Below are positions 1-9,291 of a stretch of DNA of 53,345 nucleotides, piece by piece (position 1 is the stretch's first letter; the number at the start of each line of letters is the position of its first letter). Both the position numbers and the translations under genes were made by a program. The notes under the pieces are model-generated. The model was not told the origin of the DNA. It saw nothing but the letters and a program-made list of their open reading frames with translations, and did not search any database. This stretch comes from Paenarthrobacter nitroguajacolicus JCM 14115 (GTDB lineage: Bacteria > Actinomycetota > Actinomycetes > Actinomycetales > Micrococcaceae), in the NCBI GenBank assembly GCA_001313365.1, contig BBFS01000022.1, positions 1-53,345 of the forward strand. Direction: 5' to 3'.

Positions 1-611
1 CCGACGGCGGAAGGTCGCCGTCGGCTGTTCCGCTGCGGGCCGGGTTTTCGCGTTTCGCCTGCGGAGCCACCCACGTAGATGGCGCAGAGCACGGCCAGAA
101 GCGTTCCCACAGACCAAATGGCGATCTGCGGGAACGTCCCGTGGGAGATCCAGAGTCCCGGCAAGCCGACCATCGGCACCAGGATGCGGGCCCTGCCGCT
201 GATCTGGTCGCGCTTCATCGGCGTGCTGTCTACATCCATGTTGGCGTCGCCGGCTGTCACGTAGGTGCCGTCATTGTTGGCACCGACCACGCGATGCAGC
301 CGTGTTTTTGCTGTTCCGTCGGGTTCAGCCTCGACTGGACTCAGATAGGCCACCACTCCGCCAACCGGCACGGGTTCGGCGTCGGAAAGCTCGGAGGTGA
401 GGACTACGTCGCCGGGGCTGATGTGCGGTTCCATGGAACCGCTTTGCACCACACTCCCGTTCCAACCCACTAGAGCTGGAAAGAGAGCGATCACCGCCAG
501 ACTCAGGGAAATGCCCAAATAGACCCTGGCGATAATGCCCACGACGAATGGAACCCATCCCTCAGCTGAGAACAGGGCCGATCCGGCGCTGTCCTTGGTG
601 TCCAATCCCAC
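1..611 (-). CDS. SipW-type signal peptidase I (partial, runs off window)
   Basis: Membrane serine protease that removes signal peptides. The translated product has a hydrophobic N-terminal segment, then a conserved box with the nucleophile serine (SGSMEP), a GDVV segment, and RLHRVVG, where a histidine takes the place of the general-base lysine of ordinary bacterial enzymes. This Ser-His form is typical of the SipW/archaeal/ER group. TAGDAN follows, then a second hydrophobic helix and a basic tail. No stop codon is reached before position 1. The only in-frame start after the upstream stop is GTG at 611. It lies 25 bases after a TasA/camelysin-like gene, its expected substrate. The frame is open along the whole visible length, unusual for this window. 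Confidence 0.85.
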   Translation of the reverse strand, partial: MGLDTKDSAGSALFSAEGWVPFVVGIIARVYLGISLSLAVIALFPALVGWNGSVVQSGSMEPHISPGDVVLTSELSDAEPVPVGGVVAYLSPVEAEPDGTAKTRLHRVVGANNDGTYVTAGDANMDVDSTPMKRDQISGRARILVPMVGLPGLWISHGTFPQIAIWSVGTLLAVLCAIYVGGSAGETRKPGPQRNSRRRPSAV

Positions 612-635
612 GTCGAAGCAAAGAGTCCAATCAGC

Positions 636-1259
636 CTACGGCGTAGGCGCGGTGTCTGATTGCAGTTCCCACACAAGGTCGATGCTGACCCGGGCACCCT
701 GCAAAGCGTTCACCTGTTCCTGAGTCAGACCAGTGGTGTCGAATCGCCATGTTCCGCGATAGCTCTGGGTTTCACCGGGCGTGCCAGTTGTGTCCCAGGA
801 GGATCCGCCGGTTGCGAAGTCGCGGTTTTGGGTTGAAAGTGTGGAAAGAGGAAGCGCCGGAACCGTGTTGGCGATGGGCGTAAAGCCCGTGCAGTCATTG
901 AAGGATCCTCCAGTGCCCTGCTCCAGGTCGAAGAAGATCTGGTTTTCAAGGCCGCGGTCGGCGATCAGGTTTTGTGTATAGGCACGAACTTCTCCGGCAA
1001 CATTCGAATTCGATGTGACCACAATGCATTTCTGGCCGGTCTGTCCGGGGGACGATGTTCTCCACTGTGAATGCGGCGGCACCGAGGTCATCGTCAGCCA
1101 ACGTGACGTTGCCGGTACTCCAGGCACTTCCGGAGTTGCGCGTGGATGCCGTGAACGCGGCTTGCGAGCCTGCCAGACCATTGCGCCGGCAATAAGTATT
1201 GCGATAGGCCCAGCGGTGAAGGCCGCAATGGCCCTTGTACGTGAGGAAGGGGTTTTCAT
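636..1259 (-). CDS. TasA/camelysin-like protein with SipW-type signal peptide
   Basis: Secreted or surface-anchored protein of the family whose unusual signal peptide is cut by SipW. ATG at 1259 follows an AAGGA motif. The product begins with a basic stretch and a hydrophobic helix (AAFTAGPIAILIAGAMVWQ), then AAFTAST-N-SGSAWSTGNVTL, the usual start of the mature TasA/camelysin domain. The remainder is beta-rich with two cysteines and ends RVSIDLVWELQSD. Two frame breaks near 1170 and at the G run 1047-1051 must be repaired to join signal peptide, middle and C-terminus. Family members form fibres or surface proteins in Bacillus. In actinobacteria their role is largely open, so fibre formation here is only inference. 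Confidence 0.75.
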   Translation of the reverse strand: MKTPSSRTRAIAAFTAGPIAILIAGAMVWQARKPRSRHPRATPEVPGVPATSRWLTMTSVPPHSQWRTSSPGQTGQKCIVVTSNSNVAGEVRAYTQNLIADRGLENQIFFDLEQGTGGSFNDCTGFTPIANTVPALPLSTLSTQNRDFATGGSSWDTTGTPGETQSYRGTWRFDTTGLTQEQVNALQGARVSIDLVWELQSDTAPTP

Positions 1260-1559
1260 GGTGCGAATCCTTTGCTTGAGACCGGTCCGACGCCGCACGC
1301 TGGGAAGCATCGAGACCAGGCACCCCCCCATTCACTGCGTAACGACGAGCCCAGAATACGGTAAATATGGGCCTCTATCTACAAGTTAGTCATGTAATTG
1401 ACTTTTTAGTCATTGACTTGTCACTACCTGTCACGCTCGATATTGTGCGGGGGGCGATTTTCCGTTTCGTGAAGTTTTGCCCGCAACGTCCCTGCGCCGT
1501 TGCCGCGCCGCACGATATGTTCGATGCACAGACCCCCCCGAACGAAGGCGTAAACAACC
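1260..1559. promoter_or_regulatory. Divergent intergenic region with A/T-rich repeats
   Basis: Three hundred bases between the leftward tasA-like gene and the rightward serine hydrolase. A conspicuously A/T-rich stretch (about 1366-1435) holds AGTCATGTAATTGACT (1388-1403) and a shorter relative AGTCATTGACT (1409-1419), both self-complementary at the ends, followed by two TGTCAC repeats (1419-1424, 1429-1434). This looks like a promoter with regulator half-sites. I cannot assign the regulator or say which gene it drives. Confidence 0.4.
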
Positions 1560-2545
1560 ATGGTGGAAACTGGACCCGCTGCAGACTGGGCCCGTAAGCA
1601 GGTAGACCACAACCGTGTGCCGGCAGCGGTTCTGGGCGTCGCTTCGAGCCACGGCATTGAGGACATTGTGGCCTTCGGGTCCGACGGCGGCAGGCACGCC
1701 ACAGCCGACGACCACTTCGCGCTTTTCTCGGTCACCAAGCCGATCAGTGCACTCACGGTCATGCGACAGGTTGAGTTGGGGAAACTTGCGCTTGCAGCTT
1801 CGCTCGGTGACGCGCTGCCGGGCTTTGGCGTCGGCCGCACGGACACCGTGACCCTTGAACAGCTGCTCAGCCACCGTTCCGGAATTTCCGACCCAGCGCT
1901 CGACGACGGCACTCCCCCTCCGCGAGGCGCTCACCTCAGCGGGGGGGCAAGCCTTTTACTCCGGCTCTCTGGTCCAGTACTGCAACATCGCTTTCGAGGG
2001 CGCAGCGGCAATGGCCGAATGGGCCGACGGACGCCCGTTCGAGGATCAGCTCCTGGCTTGGCAACTGACACCGGGGGGGCACACGGCCTTACGTTTAACA
2101 CGGAGTCCAACCCGCACACCGTCCACGGCACCGACACTGCGGGCCTTGATGTCCAGGCAATGTACAAGAACAGGCATCCCGGAGCCGGCCTGTTCGGTAC
2201 GGCCACGGATCTCCTCAATCTTGGTACTGAGCTCCTTCGGAATTCCGGAAAAGCTGTTCGGCCAGCAACGCTGGCTGCCATGCGGAGGCCTCGAACCAGG
2301 GAGGTTTCCCACATCACCACCCGGCCACAGCCGCTCCGCCACACCGGCTCGGGTTCCAGATGCCCGCCAACGAGTCGGATCTGTTCGCGCAGGGGATTTA
2401 TGGGCACCCGGGCTGGTCCGGAACGGAGTGGTGGATGTTCCCGGAGCAGGATCGCTGCGTTGTGTTCCTGACCAACGTGCTGGACACCCCCCCGGACCGC
2501 GGTGTGGACACGAACGAGCTCTTCAACGCGGTGGCAGCTTCCTAA
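1560..2545 (+). CDS. Beta-lactamase-family serine hydrolase
   Basis: Class C beta-lactamase/penicillin-binding-fold hydrolase, probably an esterase or peptidase. The SxxK motif is visible as FSVTK near residue 57, the YxN motif as YCN, and a C-terminal HPGWSG stretch replaces the KTG triad, as in many esterase-like members. LEQLLSHRSGI is the usual family box. There is no signal peptide, so a cytoplasmic location is likely. The reading frame breaks at the C run 1914-1918, near the 7-G run 2073-2079 and once around 2290-2345. With these repaired the protein is about 325 residues, normal for the family. The gene is convergent with the nickel transporter, separated only by a palindromic repeat. 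The substrate cannot be told. Confidence 0.8.
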
Positions 2546-2611
2546 CCCAAGTGAGTCGCAGTACAGCGCGTTTTGAGGGCTCTAAACGCGCTGTACTGCG
2601 ACTCAGTTGGG
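2546..2611. repeat. Dispersed palindromic repeat, copy 1
   Basis: A 66-base near-perfect inverted repeat between convergent genes. The arms contain AGTCGCAGTACAGCGCG and its complement, around a short GAGGGCTCT centre. Related copies lie at 19827-19894 and 42965-43026. The arm sequence here (GTACAGCGCG) differs from the other copies (GCAGAGCGCG), but the opposite arm changes with it, so pairing is kept. The stop codon of nicT lies inside the right arm. It probably works as a bidirectional terminator or mRNA-protecting hairpin. Confidence 0.85.
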
Positions 2612-3662
2612 CGTCGCTGGCCGTGTTACGCGCCCACGCACCGCGGACACCGCCCAAACGATCACGAACAGCCCCCCACCAGGATCAAGCCGGCGTCGCC
2701 CAGGTCAATGCTGCCAAGCCACGTGGTGAGGGGGGGATCCTCCAACTCAAAGGCAGCGTTAACGAAGCCACCCAGGGTGATCACTGCAATGAACAGAGCC
2801 GAGACCGCTGAGATGCCGGTAATCACGGCGTTGAATCCGAGCTTCCGTCTCGGGTTGTGGATGGCCGATTTATACATCGTCATCATGGCCACGCCGTTGA
2901 CGGAATCGCACAGGGTCATGGCGGCGGTGAACGCGAGCGGAAGCGCCATCAAGGCAAGCGGCGAGACCCCCCCGGCGAGTGACGCCGTCGTGGTGATGAC
3001 CAGCAGCCCGATGGTTGTGGCGGTGTCGAACCCAAGCCCGAACAGGAAACCGATCACGTAGATGTTCCGTGGCCGCTCCACCTTGGACAGCGGTTTGGCG
3101 AGCAACCGGGCTACGAAGCTTTCGCTTCAAGGTCTTCGGGACGGGCCTCGCTTCCGCGCCGCACCTGACGGTAGACGCTCGTGGCGCGAACGAACGCCGA
3201 GCCGTTGAACAAGCCCATAGCCAGCAGGAACAGCCCGGAAACACCACTGCCGATCAGGCCCAACACCTTGTTTCCAGTGGTCCCGTCCTCCATGAACTGC
3301 CCGATCAGCGTCGCACCCGCAACCACCAGCAGCCCGCCCAGGATCACCACGGAGCTGTGGCCCAAGCTGAATGCGAACCCCACACTCACAGGATCCTTGT
3401 GTTGTGCCACGAATTTTCGCGTGGAATTGTCGATTGCGGCGATGTGGTCCCAGTCGTAACTGTGCTTGATTCCGGCCACGTAGGCGGTGATCAGCAGCCC
3501 CAGCGCCAACGGCTGCGCGCCACCCGCTGACCCAACAAGCAACAGAACGACGGCGGCAAGGTGCAAAGCGGCGACGGCGCCGAACGTGAACAACAGCCGG
3601 GTACGCAAGGACAACGTCTCCCGCTCCCGGTACATGGTGGCGAACTCGGTCAGCGCAGTCAT
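2603..3662 (-). CDS. nicT: NicT-family nickel (or cobalt) importer
   Basis: Integral membrane permease of the NiCoT family that brings in Ni2+ for the urease just upstream. Motifs read in order: HSYDWDHIAAIDN (the HX4DH nickel signature in helix II), GFAFSLGHSSVV, and LGFDTATT in the second half. About eight hydrophobic helices are visible. ATG at 3662 follows GAGGAAG, and its first bases overlap the ureD stop codon (TGATG), so the two are translationally coupled. Frame breaks are near 3108 (one base lost) and at the C run 2672-2677 (six for four). After repair the C-terminus reads LVGLFVIVWAVSAVRGR and stops within the palindromic repeat. Nickel rather than cobalt is inferred from the urease context. 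Confidence 0.9.
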
Positions 3663-4527
3663 CAATACTTCCTCAGGTTCAAGGGCGCCTGCCCGTACCA
3701 ACGTTCCCGCAGGACGCCGGTGCAAGCACCCAGCAAATTGTTGAGTTCCTCAGTGCTGTTGGACAACGATCGCAGCACAATCCCGGCAGTCCCGGCAATA
3801 GTCGCGGTCAAGGACACCCCCGGTATGAGCGTCAAATCCACGGACTATTTGGTCCAGCTCATCAGCAAGCCTCTGGTCCACCCTCGGATCCACCACCACC
3901 AACGACCCCCAAATGGCTGAAGCCCTCCATGAACCCCCATCCCCGGTCACATCGTTGCAGGGTGGCCGGATCAGCAGATTGTCCAGCGCCAACAACTTGG
4001 ACCCATCACCGGTCTCCACCCGGATCTCGTTGCGCAGCCTTACCTCTTCGTACCTGAACGCCCCCGCCGTCCGGGGGGGACCATCCCGGCGTGACGACCT
4101 CGGCCATGACAACGCTCGACGTCGGATGGAGACTGATGTGCGAATTCTGCCGATAGCTCGCTTCCCGATACGCAATCAACTGTCGGGCATCAGCTCCAAC
4201 CGCGAGCCCTCCCCCCCAGCCGCACAGTCATCCGCTGCTCAGCAAACGACCCCCGGAGTCCGATACACCTTGGTGGCCGACTGAGTGGTCAGCAACAGAT
4301 CCGCCCCCCCGGCCTCGACCTCCACGTCAACAACAAACAGATCCGACCCAAGATAGGCCCCCCCGCCCGGATTGACCATGACATAACAAACCTGCCCGGA
4401 CTCATCCAAGTAATGCGGCCGCAACACCCTCAACGCGCCCTCATGAAACTGCCGCGAAGCAACGGACCGCCCGCCCCCGCACACTAATGCCCAACTCCAA
4501 CCGCCCCCGCACCCCCACAGCCAACAT
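3662..4527 (-). CDS. ureD: Urease accessory protein UreD
   Basis: UreD (UreH) forms the UreD-UreF-UreG complex that inserts nickel into apo-urease. Recognisable pieces are [51 protein letters not shown] and [11 protein letters not shown], ending [14 protein letters not shown] and LNLRKY. I take ATG 4527 ([18 protein letters not shown]) as the start because it gives about 285 residues, the usual size. ATG 4589 is an alternative in another frame. Several breaks occur, among them the C run 3817-3821, and others near 4075, 4215, 4310 and 4470. It is the last accessory gene before nicT and overlaps its start. Expression depends on the urease operon promoter. Confidence 0.9.
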
Positions 4528-4621
4528 GGAGCCGGCTCTACGTTCCCCAAAACGTCCGGGCCGAAACCTACCTGCGTCCTCGTGTTCATACGCGCATCTC
4601 GCGTGGTGACGAAACCACCGA

Positions 4622-4700
4622 GGCGGCGGAGCCGGATTTTTGGGCCGCGGCGTGGCGGGCATCGCGAAGCGGGCACGGCCCAAAATCCGGCGCAGCCGCC
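4622..4700. repeat. Urease-operon hairpin element, copy A
   Basis: Inverted repeat in the ureG-ureD spacer: arms 4622-4647 and 4676-4700 pair over about 25 bases with one bulge and a few mismatches. The core 4643-4680 is 36/38 identical to the core of copy B at 6082-6119. The outer stem differs between copies but pairs in both. The element is transcribed as part of the urease mRNA and may affect its processing or stability. Confidence 0.8.
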
Positions 4701-4733
4701 GCCGCAAGCACCGTCACGAAGTTAGATCCAGCA

Positions 4734-5336
4734 TCAGACTTCGCGGCGGATCCAGTTGAGGACGGCGTCCAACCCTTCGTCGGTTTTGAGGTTCGTGAAG
4801 CAAAACGGCTTGTTGCCGCGGAACTCCTTGGAGTCCCTCTCCATGACTGCGAGGTCCGCTCCAACGTGGGGTGCCAGGTCTGTTTTGTTGATGATGAACA
4901 GGTCGGATTTGATCATGCCTTGGCCGGCTTTGCGGGGGGGATTTTTTCGCCTTGGGCGACGTCGATGATGTAGATGGAGAAGTCGACGAGTTCGGGGGGG
5001 CTGAAGGTGGCGGAGAGGTTGTCGCCGCCGGATTCGACGAAGATGACTTGGAGGTCGGAGTGCCTGGCTTTGAGTTCTTCGATGGCCGCGGTGTTCATTG
5101 AGGTGTCCTCGCGGATGGCGGTGTGGGGGGCAGCCGCCGGTTTCGACGCCGATGATGCGGTCTTCGGGGAGGATGCCGTTGGCGGCGAGGATTTTGGCGT
5201 CTTCGATGGTGTAGATGTCGTTGGTGATGGCGGCCATGGAGATGTCGCCGCTCATGTGCCGGGTGATGCGTTCCACGAGCTGGGTTTTGCCTGCTCCGAC
5301 GGGTCCGCCAACGCCGATTTTGATGGGTTCGGTCAT
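4734..5336 (-). CDS. ureG: Urease accessory GTPase UreG
   Basis: SIMIBI-class GTPase that delivers nickel to urease. Visible motifs: P-loop GPVGAGKT at residues 11-18, NDIYTIEDA, the metal-binding Cys-Pro-His after [22 protein letters not shown], and [10 protein letters not shown] for guanine recognition. ATG at 5336 lies behind AAGGACAG, 20 bases after ureF. Breaks fall exactly at three G runs: 5125-5130 (six, five expected), 4994-5000 and 4934-4940 (seven each). With these corrected the protein is about 203 residues, ending LNWIRREV, standard for the family. Confidence 0.95.
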   Translation of the reverse strand: MTEPIKIGVGGPVGAGKTQLVERITRHMSGDISMAAITNDIYTIEDAKILAANGILPEDRIIGVETGGCPPHRHPRGHLNEHRGHRRTQSQALRPPSHLRRIRRRQPLRHLQPPRTRRLLHLHHRRRPRRKNPPRKAGQGMIKSDLFIINKTDLAPHVGADLAVMERDSKEFRGNKPFCFTNLKTDEGLDAVLNWIRREV

Positions 5337-5356
5337 GTTTTCTGTCCTTACGCTAG

Positions 5357-6030
5357 CTAGCTCATGAACATGCGCGCGCGTTGCCGTTCGTGCCGCATTT
5401 GTGAAATTTCAAGGCCGGGGGCTGACGGCCCCGAAGTCGTCCCAGCACAGCTGTGCTACATCATCGACGGCGGTAGCGACGACGTCGTGTGCTTGGCGAA
5501 GTACGCGCTGTCCGGCGTTCTGCCCAAGCGGTAAGGCCCGCACCGCGTTTTGGGTCAGCGAAGTAACGGTGGCAAACAAATAGGCAGAGAGCGCCGCTTC
5601 AAAAGGAACCCCCAAGGACCGCGCAATCACCCCAAAAGCCAAGGCTGATGCCCCGAAGCCAACCCCTCCCGAACAAGCCCCCGATACGCCTCCAACTCCG
5701 CCGAAGGAAACACCTCCCCGCCGATCTCCAACAACCGCCCACCCATCTTCAAAGAGGCCTCCCGGACCTCCCGAGCCAACAACTGCGCAGACAACACCCC
5801 ATCGAGCAAGCCCACATCCACCCCCTCAAACAAAAACCGCAAAGCCAACCCATCGGAATAAGTCAGCTGCTGCCCCACAAAAACACCCAACCACTTCCCA
5901 AAAGTGACCTCATCCCGGACCAACTCACGCTCGATATAGCTCTCAAACCCCCAAAGAATGAGCAAACGCCCCCCGTAGGCAACGCAGAGTCAGTCAGTTG
6001 CTGCAGCGCCAGCTGATATCCAGCACTCAC
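5357..6030 (-). CDS. ureF: Urease accessory protein UreF
   Basis: UreF couples UreG to UreD and gates GTP hydrolysis during nickel insertion. After frame repair the N-terminus reads QLTDSALPTGAFAHSLGFES, the diagnostic UreF opening. It continues with a helical protein containing LREVREASLKMG-like and GHQ segments and ends HERQRARMFMS. GTG at 6030 is the best start (about 224 residues). It has no strong Shine-Dalgarno sequence, and hairpin copy B lies immediately upstream. Breaks are at the C runs 5968-5974 and 5948-5952, near 5640, and at the G run 5417-5421 (five, four expected). Confidence 0.9.
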
Positions 6031-6054
6031 AGCGCACCGCCGGAGGTGCGGCCC

Positions 6055-6150
6055 GTGCGCTGGAGCGGAGCTGGGAAGGGGGGCCGCGGCGTGGCGGGCA
6101 TCGCGGAGCGGGCTCGGCCCCCCCCTTCCCAGCGAAGCGCAAGCGCGCGC
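6055..6150. repeat. Urease-operon hairpin element, copy B
   Basis: Inverted repeat in the ureE-ureF spacer with arms 6055-6086 and 6115-6150 around the same core as copy A (6082-6119). The inner stem is GGGAAGGGGG-like here but GGATTTTTGGG-like in copy A, each matched by its own complementary arm. This pattern indicates that the fold, not the stem sequence, is conserved. Confidence 0.8.
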
Positions 6151-6175
6151 ACCCAAGCTGACCGGCTGCTTAGCT

Positions 6176-6655
6176 TTAGTGCGAATGCTCAGCATGGCGG
6201 AACGGCACCGGCATGACCCGTTCTTGCCTGTCGTAGGGGGGGACGCCGACGCTCTTCAAATAGTCTTCGACTGTGTGGTCATACTGACAAACCATGACCT
6301 CCGCGCCGTACTCGGATGAGGAGTCGAAGAATTGTGCCTGCAAGTGCCGGTTGCCGAGTGAATGTGCCACGACCCCCATTTCGTGGATGCTGCGCGGCGC
6401 GATCACCAGGACGTCGGTGGGCAGCACGGACACGACAATGATGTTGTGGTCGTCGACGGCGAGGATGTCGCCGTCGCGGAGGTCGCCGGTTCCGGTGGGG
6501 GGGAGGCGGATGCCGAGTTCTTTGCCGTGGTCGGTGGTGACGCGTTGGATGCGTTTGACCAGCAGGGCGCTGGGCAGGACCACCTTTTCTTTGTGGCGGC
6601 CTGCGTACTGGTTGGGCTGTTCGTGCAGGTTGCCCAGAATTTTTTCGATGATCAC
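6176..6655 (-). CDS. ureE: Urease nickel metallochaperone UreE
   Basis: Dimeric nickel-binding chaperone, 159 residues, one of the few uninterrupted genes here. The N-terminal domain runs to about residue 75. The C-terminal metal-binding domain contains [10 protein letters not shown] with the conserved histidine, followed by [13 protein letters not shown]. The tail ends PFRHAEHSH, a short histidine-rich end rather than the long His tail of Klebsiella UreE. ATG at 6655 is nine bases after the ureC stop and is preceded by a GGAG motif. It presumably passes nickel to UreG. Confidence 0.96.
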   Translation of the reverse strand: MIIEKILGNLHEQPNQYAGRHKEKVVLPSALLVKRIQRVTTDHGKELGIRLPPTGTGDLRDGDILAVDDHNIIVVSVLPTDVLVIAPRSIHEMGVVAHSLGNRHLQAQFFDSSSEYGAEVMVCQYDHTVEDYLKSVGVPPYDRQERVMPVPFRHAEHSH

Positions 6656-6664
6656 GGGGGGCTC

Positions 6665-8401
6665 CTAGAAGAGGAAGTAGCGCTGGGCCATGGGCAGCAC
6701 GTCGGAGGCTGGGAGGTGACTTCGACGCGTCGACGCTCACTTTGTAGGTTTCGGGGTCGACGGCGATGTCCGGGGGTTTCGCCGTTGTATTTGAGGTCCG
6801 CTTTGGTGAGGTTGCGAATTCCGGTGACGGGTTTGATGATGCGTTCGAGGCCGAGCTGGGCGGGCACCCCCCCGGCGTCGATGGCGGCTTGGGACAAGAA
6901 CGTGATGGACGTCTTCTGGAGGCCTTGCCGTACGTGGCGAACATGGGCCGCATGGTCCGTGGTTGGGGGGTGGGGATGGAGGCGTTGGCGTCGCCCATGA
7001 GTGCGTAGGCGATTTGTCCGCCTTTGATGACGAGTTCGGGTTTCACGCCGAAGAACGCGGGGTCCCAGAGGACGAGGTCCGCGAATTTGCCCTCCTCCAC
7101 GGAGCCGATGACGTCGGCCATGCCTTGGGCAATGGCCGCGTTGATGGTGTATTTGGCCACGTAGCGCTTGAGCCGGAAGTTGTCGGATTCGGCGGAACCG
7201 TGTGCCGTTCCGGATGGGTCCTTCAGGACCCCGCGTTGTCGTTTCATGGCGTCGGCTACCTGCCAGGTCCGCGTCACTACTTCACCAACGCGTCCCATGG
7301 CTTGGGAGTCCGAGGACGTGATGGCGAAGATACCGAGGTCGTGCAGGACGTCTTCCGCGGCGATGGTTTCGGCGCGGATTCGTGAGTCTGCGAAGGCCAC
7401 GTCCTCCGGGATGTCCGGGTTGAGGTGGTGGCAGACCATGAGCATGTCCAGGTGCTCTTCGATGGTGTTTTTGGTGTACGGCAGCGTGGGGTTGGTGGAG
7501 GCGGGGAGCACGTTGGCAGGCCGGCGATCTTGATGATGTCGGGGGCGTGGCCACCGCCTGCGCCTTCGGTGTGGAAGGTGTGGATCACTCGCCCGTCGAT
7601 CGCCCGGATGGTGTCTTCCACGAAGCCGCACTCGTTGAGGGTGTCTGTGTGGATGGCAACCTGGACGTCGTATTCGTCGGCTACCCGCAGCGACATGTCG
7701 ATGGATGAGGTGGTGGATCCCCCCCAGTCTTCATGGACTTTCAGTCCGACGGCACCGGCGCGGATCTGCTCTGCGAGGGGCTCGACGGCGGACGCGTGGC
7801 CCTTCCCGAACAGGCCAATATTAACGGGCAGCCCCCCCTCGGCCGCCTGCAGCATCCGGGAGATGTGCAGGCGCCGGGTGTGATGGTGGTGGCTTTGGTT
7901 CCTTCGGCCGGGCCGGTGCCGCCGCCCACCATGGTGGTGATGCCGTTGCACAGTGCCGCGGGGGACCTGCTCCGGGGGAGATGAAGTGGATGTGGGTGTC
8001 GATGCCGCCGGCGGTGAGGATTTTTCGTTCGCCGGCGATGATCTCTGTACTGGCGCCGATCACGATGTCCACGCCGTCGGTGATCTGCGGGTTGCCAGCC
8101 TTGCCGATTTTGAAGATGTGCCCGTCTCTCAGGCAACGTCAGCCTTGTAGATGCCGCTGTAATCGAGCACGATCACGTTGGTGATCACCGTGTCCGGAAT
8201 GTCCTCGGATCGGGTCAGTTGGCCGTTCTGGCCCATGCCGTCGCGGATGACTTTACCTCCGCCGAAGACCACTTCTTCGCCGTAGACGGTGTGGTCCTTC
8301 TCGATTTCGAGGAACAGTTCGGTGTCGGCCAAACGGATGGCGTCACCGGTGGTCGGACCGTACAGCTCGGCATACTGTTTGCGTGGGATCTCGAAGCTCA
8401 C
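6665..8401 (-). CDS. ureC: Urease alpha subunit (catalytic)
   Basis: Hydrolyses urea to ammonia and carbamate at a dinuclear nickel centre. Motifs in order: [11 protein letters not shown] at the start, [12 protein letters not shown] (nickel His pair), [19 protein letters not shown] (carbamylated lysine), [30 protein letters not shown] (active-site flap) and [13 protein letters not shown] at 8401 follows AAGGAGA, and the ureB stop overlaps it (GTGA). The end reads [12 protein letters not shown]. There are several breaks, near 8125, 7970, 7840, 7720, 7520 and 6850-6700, many at runs of six or seven. About 570 residues after repair, as expected. Confidence 0.96.
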
Positions 8402-8769
8402 TTGGTGTCTCCTTCTGGAGCAGTCCCGCTCAGCGAAGCAGGCCCGTTCAGGCGCGTGCCGCCGTCGAGCTTTCCGTTGATTGCGTTGCTGAGCCGTGCA
8501 CCTCGCGCGTCCCGGCGAGTTCAATCAGTTGGACGGTCTTTTGGTCGCCCGGCTCGAAACGGGCGGCTGTGCCCGCGGGAATGTCCAGACGGCGGCCGTA
8601 AGCGGCTTCGCGGTCGAACTCCAGGGCGCTGTTCGCCTCGGCAAAGTGGTAATGCGAACCGACCTGCACGGGCCGGTCGCCGCGGTTCACAACCTCGACG
8701 GCGATCGCCGTACGGCTGCCGTTACACGCAATGGAACCGGGTTGGAGCCTGTATTCACCGGGGGATCAT
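8398..8769 (-). CDS. ureB: Urease beta subunit
   Basis: Small structural subunit of the urease trimer. The repaired start reads [19 protein letters not shown], then [23 protein letters not shown] (the family signature) and [15 protein letters not shown], ending in a C-terminal extension with [16 protein letters not shown] at 8769 has AGGAG nine bases upstream, just after the ureA stop. The frame breaks at the G run 8760-8764 (five, four expected) and near 8490, where one base is missing. The TGA stop overlaps the ureC GTG. Confidence 0.95.
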
Positions 8770-8777
8770 AGGGGCTC

Positions 8778-9086
8778 CTAACGGATGGGGGTTGTGGACG
8801 GTGACGAGCTTGGTGCCGTCGGGGGAAGGTGGCTTCGATCTGGACGTCGTGGATCATTTCCGGCACGCCTTCCATAACGTCTTCGCGGCGGAGCACGGTG
8901 GTTCCATAGCTCATGAGTTGGGCAACTGTTCGGCCGTCCCGGGCCCCCCCTTCGATGAGTTCGTAGCTGATGATCGCCACGGCTTCCGGGTAGTTCAGTT
9001 TGAGCCCTCGCCCTTGGCGGCGCCGCGCAAGGTCGGCGGCCACCACGATCATGAGTTTCTCCTGCTCACGGGGGCAAAAGATGCAT
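8778..9086 (-). CDS. ureA: Urease gamma subunit
   Basis: First gene of the urease operon. The repaired start [20 protein letters not shown] leads into [47 protein letters not shown] and the end VTVHNPIR, which together define UreA (about 100 residues). ATG at 9086 is preceded by AAGGAGT. Breaks occur at the C/G runs 9070-9074 (five, four expected), around 8941-8947, near 8820 and around 8786-8790. The region upstream (9087-9194) should hold the operon promoter, but I see no clear regulator site oriented towards ureA. Confidence 0.95.
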
Positions 9087-9194
9087 GGTTACTCCTTGGA
9101 CGCCGGGCACCTGGACAGATTGTGACCAGCGTAGGGAGCAGAAGTTTCGGCTACGTTTCCAAATCGTCTCAGTCGAGGGTCGGTTTCTCAGGAA

Positions 9195-9225
9195 TTGACC
9201 TCAACTTAAGTTGAGGTCCTAGCAT
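9195..9225 (+). promoter_or_regulatory. SoxR/MerR-type promoter with perfect 22-bp palindrome
   Basis: A perfect palindrome at 9197-9218 has the half-site CCTCAA, as in the SoxR box (CCTCAA-GTTAAC-TTGAGG), but with the inner hexamer CTTAAG. It sits in a promoter-like frame: TTGACC as -35 (9195-9200), TAGCAT as -10 (9220-9225), and a spacer of exactly 19 bases. The overlong 19-bp spacer with the operator inside is the hallmark of MerR-family promoters that are activated by DNA twisting. It points rightward to the flavin reductase. Confidence 0.8.
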
Positions 9226-9291
9226 CAATCAGGTGTGTGCCTGCACGAGGCGCCATCCCGAACGCAGTTCAAGTCCCACGAAGGTGTATGA

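Noticed and set aside
6279..7631. A 450-codon open frame on the minus strand taken as a single protein
   Set aside because: It is a composite: about 230 codons of ureC followed by out-of-register ureC and ureE sequence.
9087..9225. SoxR-like palindrome as the urease operator
   Set aside because: The -35, 19-base spacer and -10 are in order only on the rightward strand, away from ureA.
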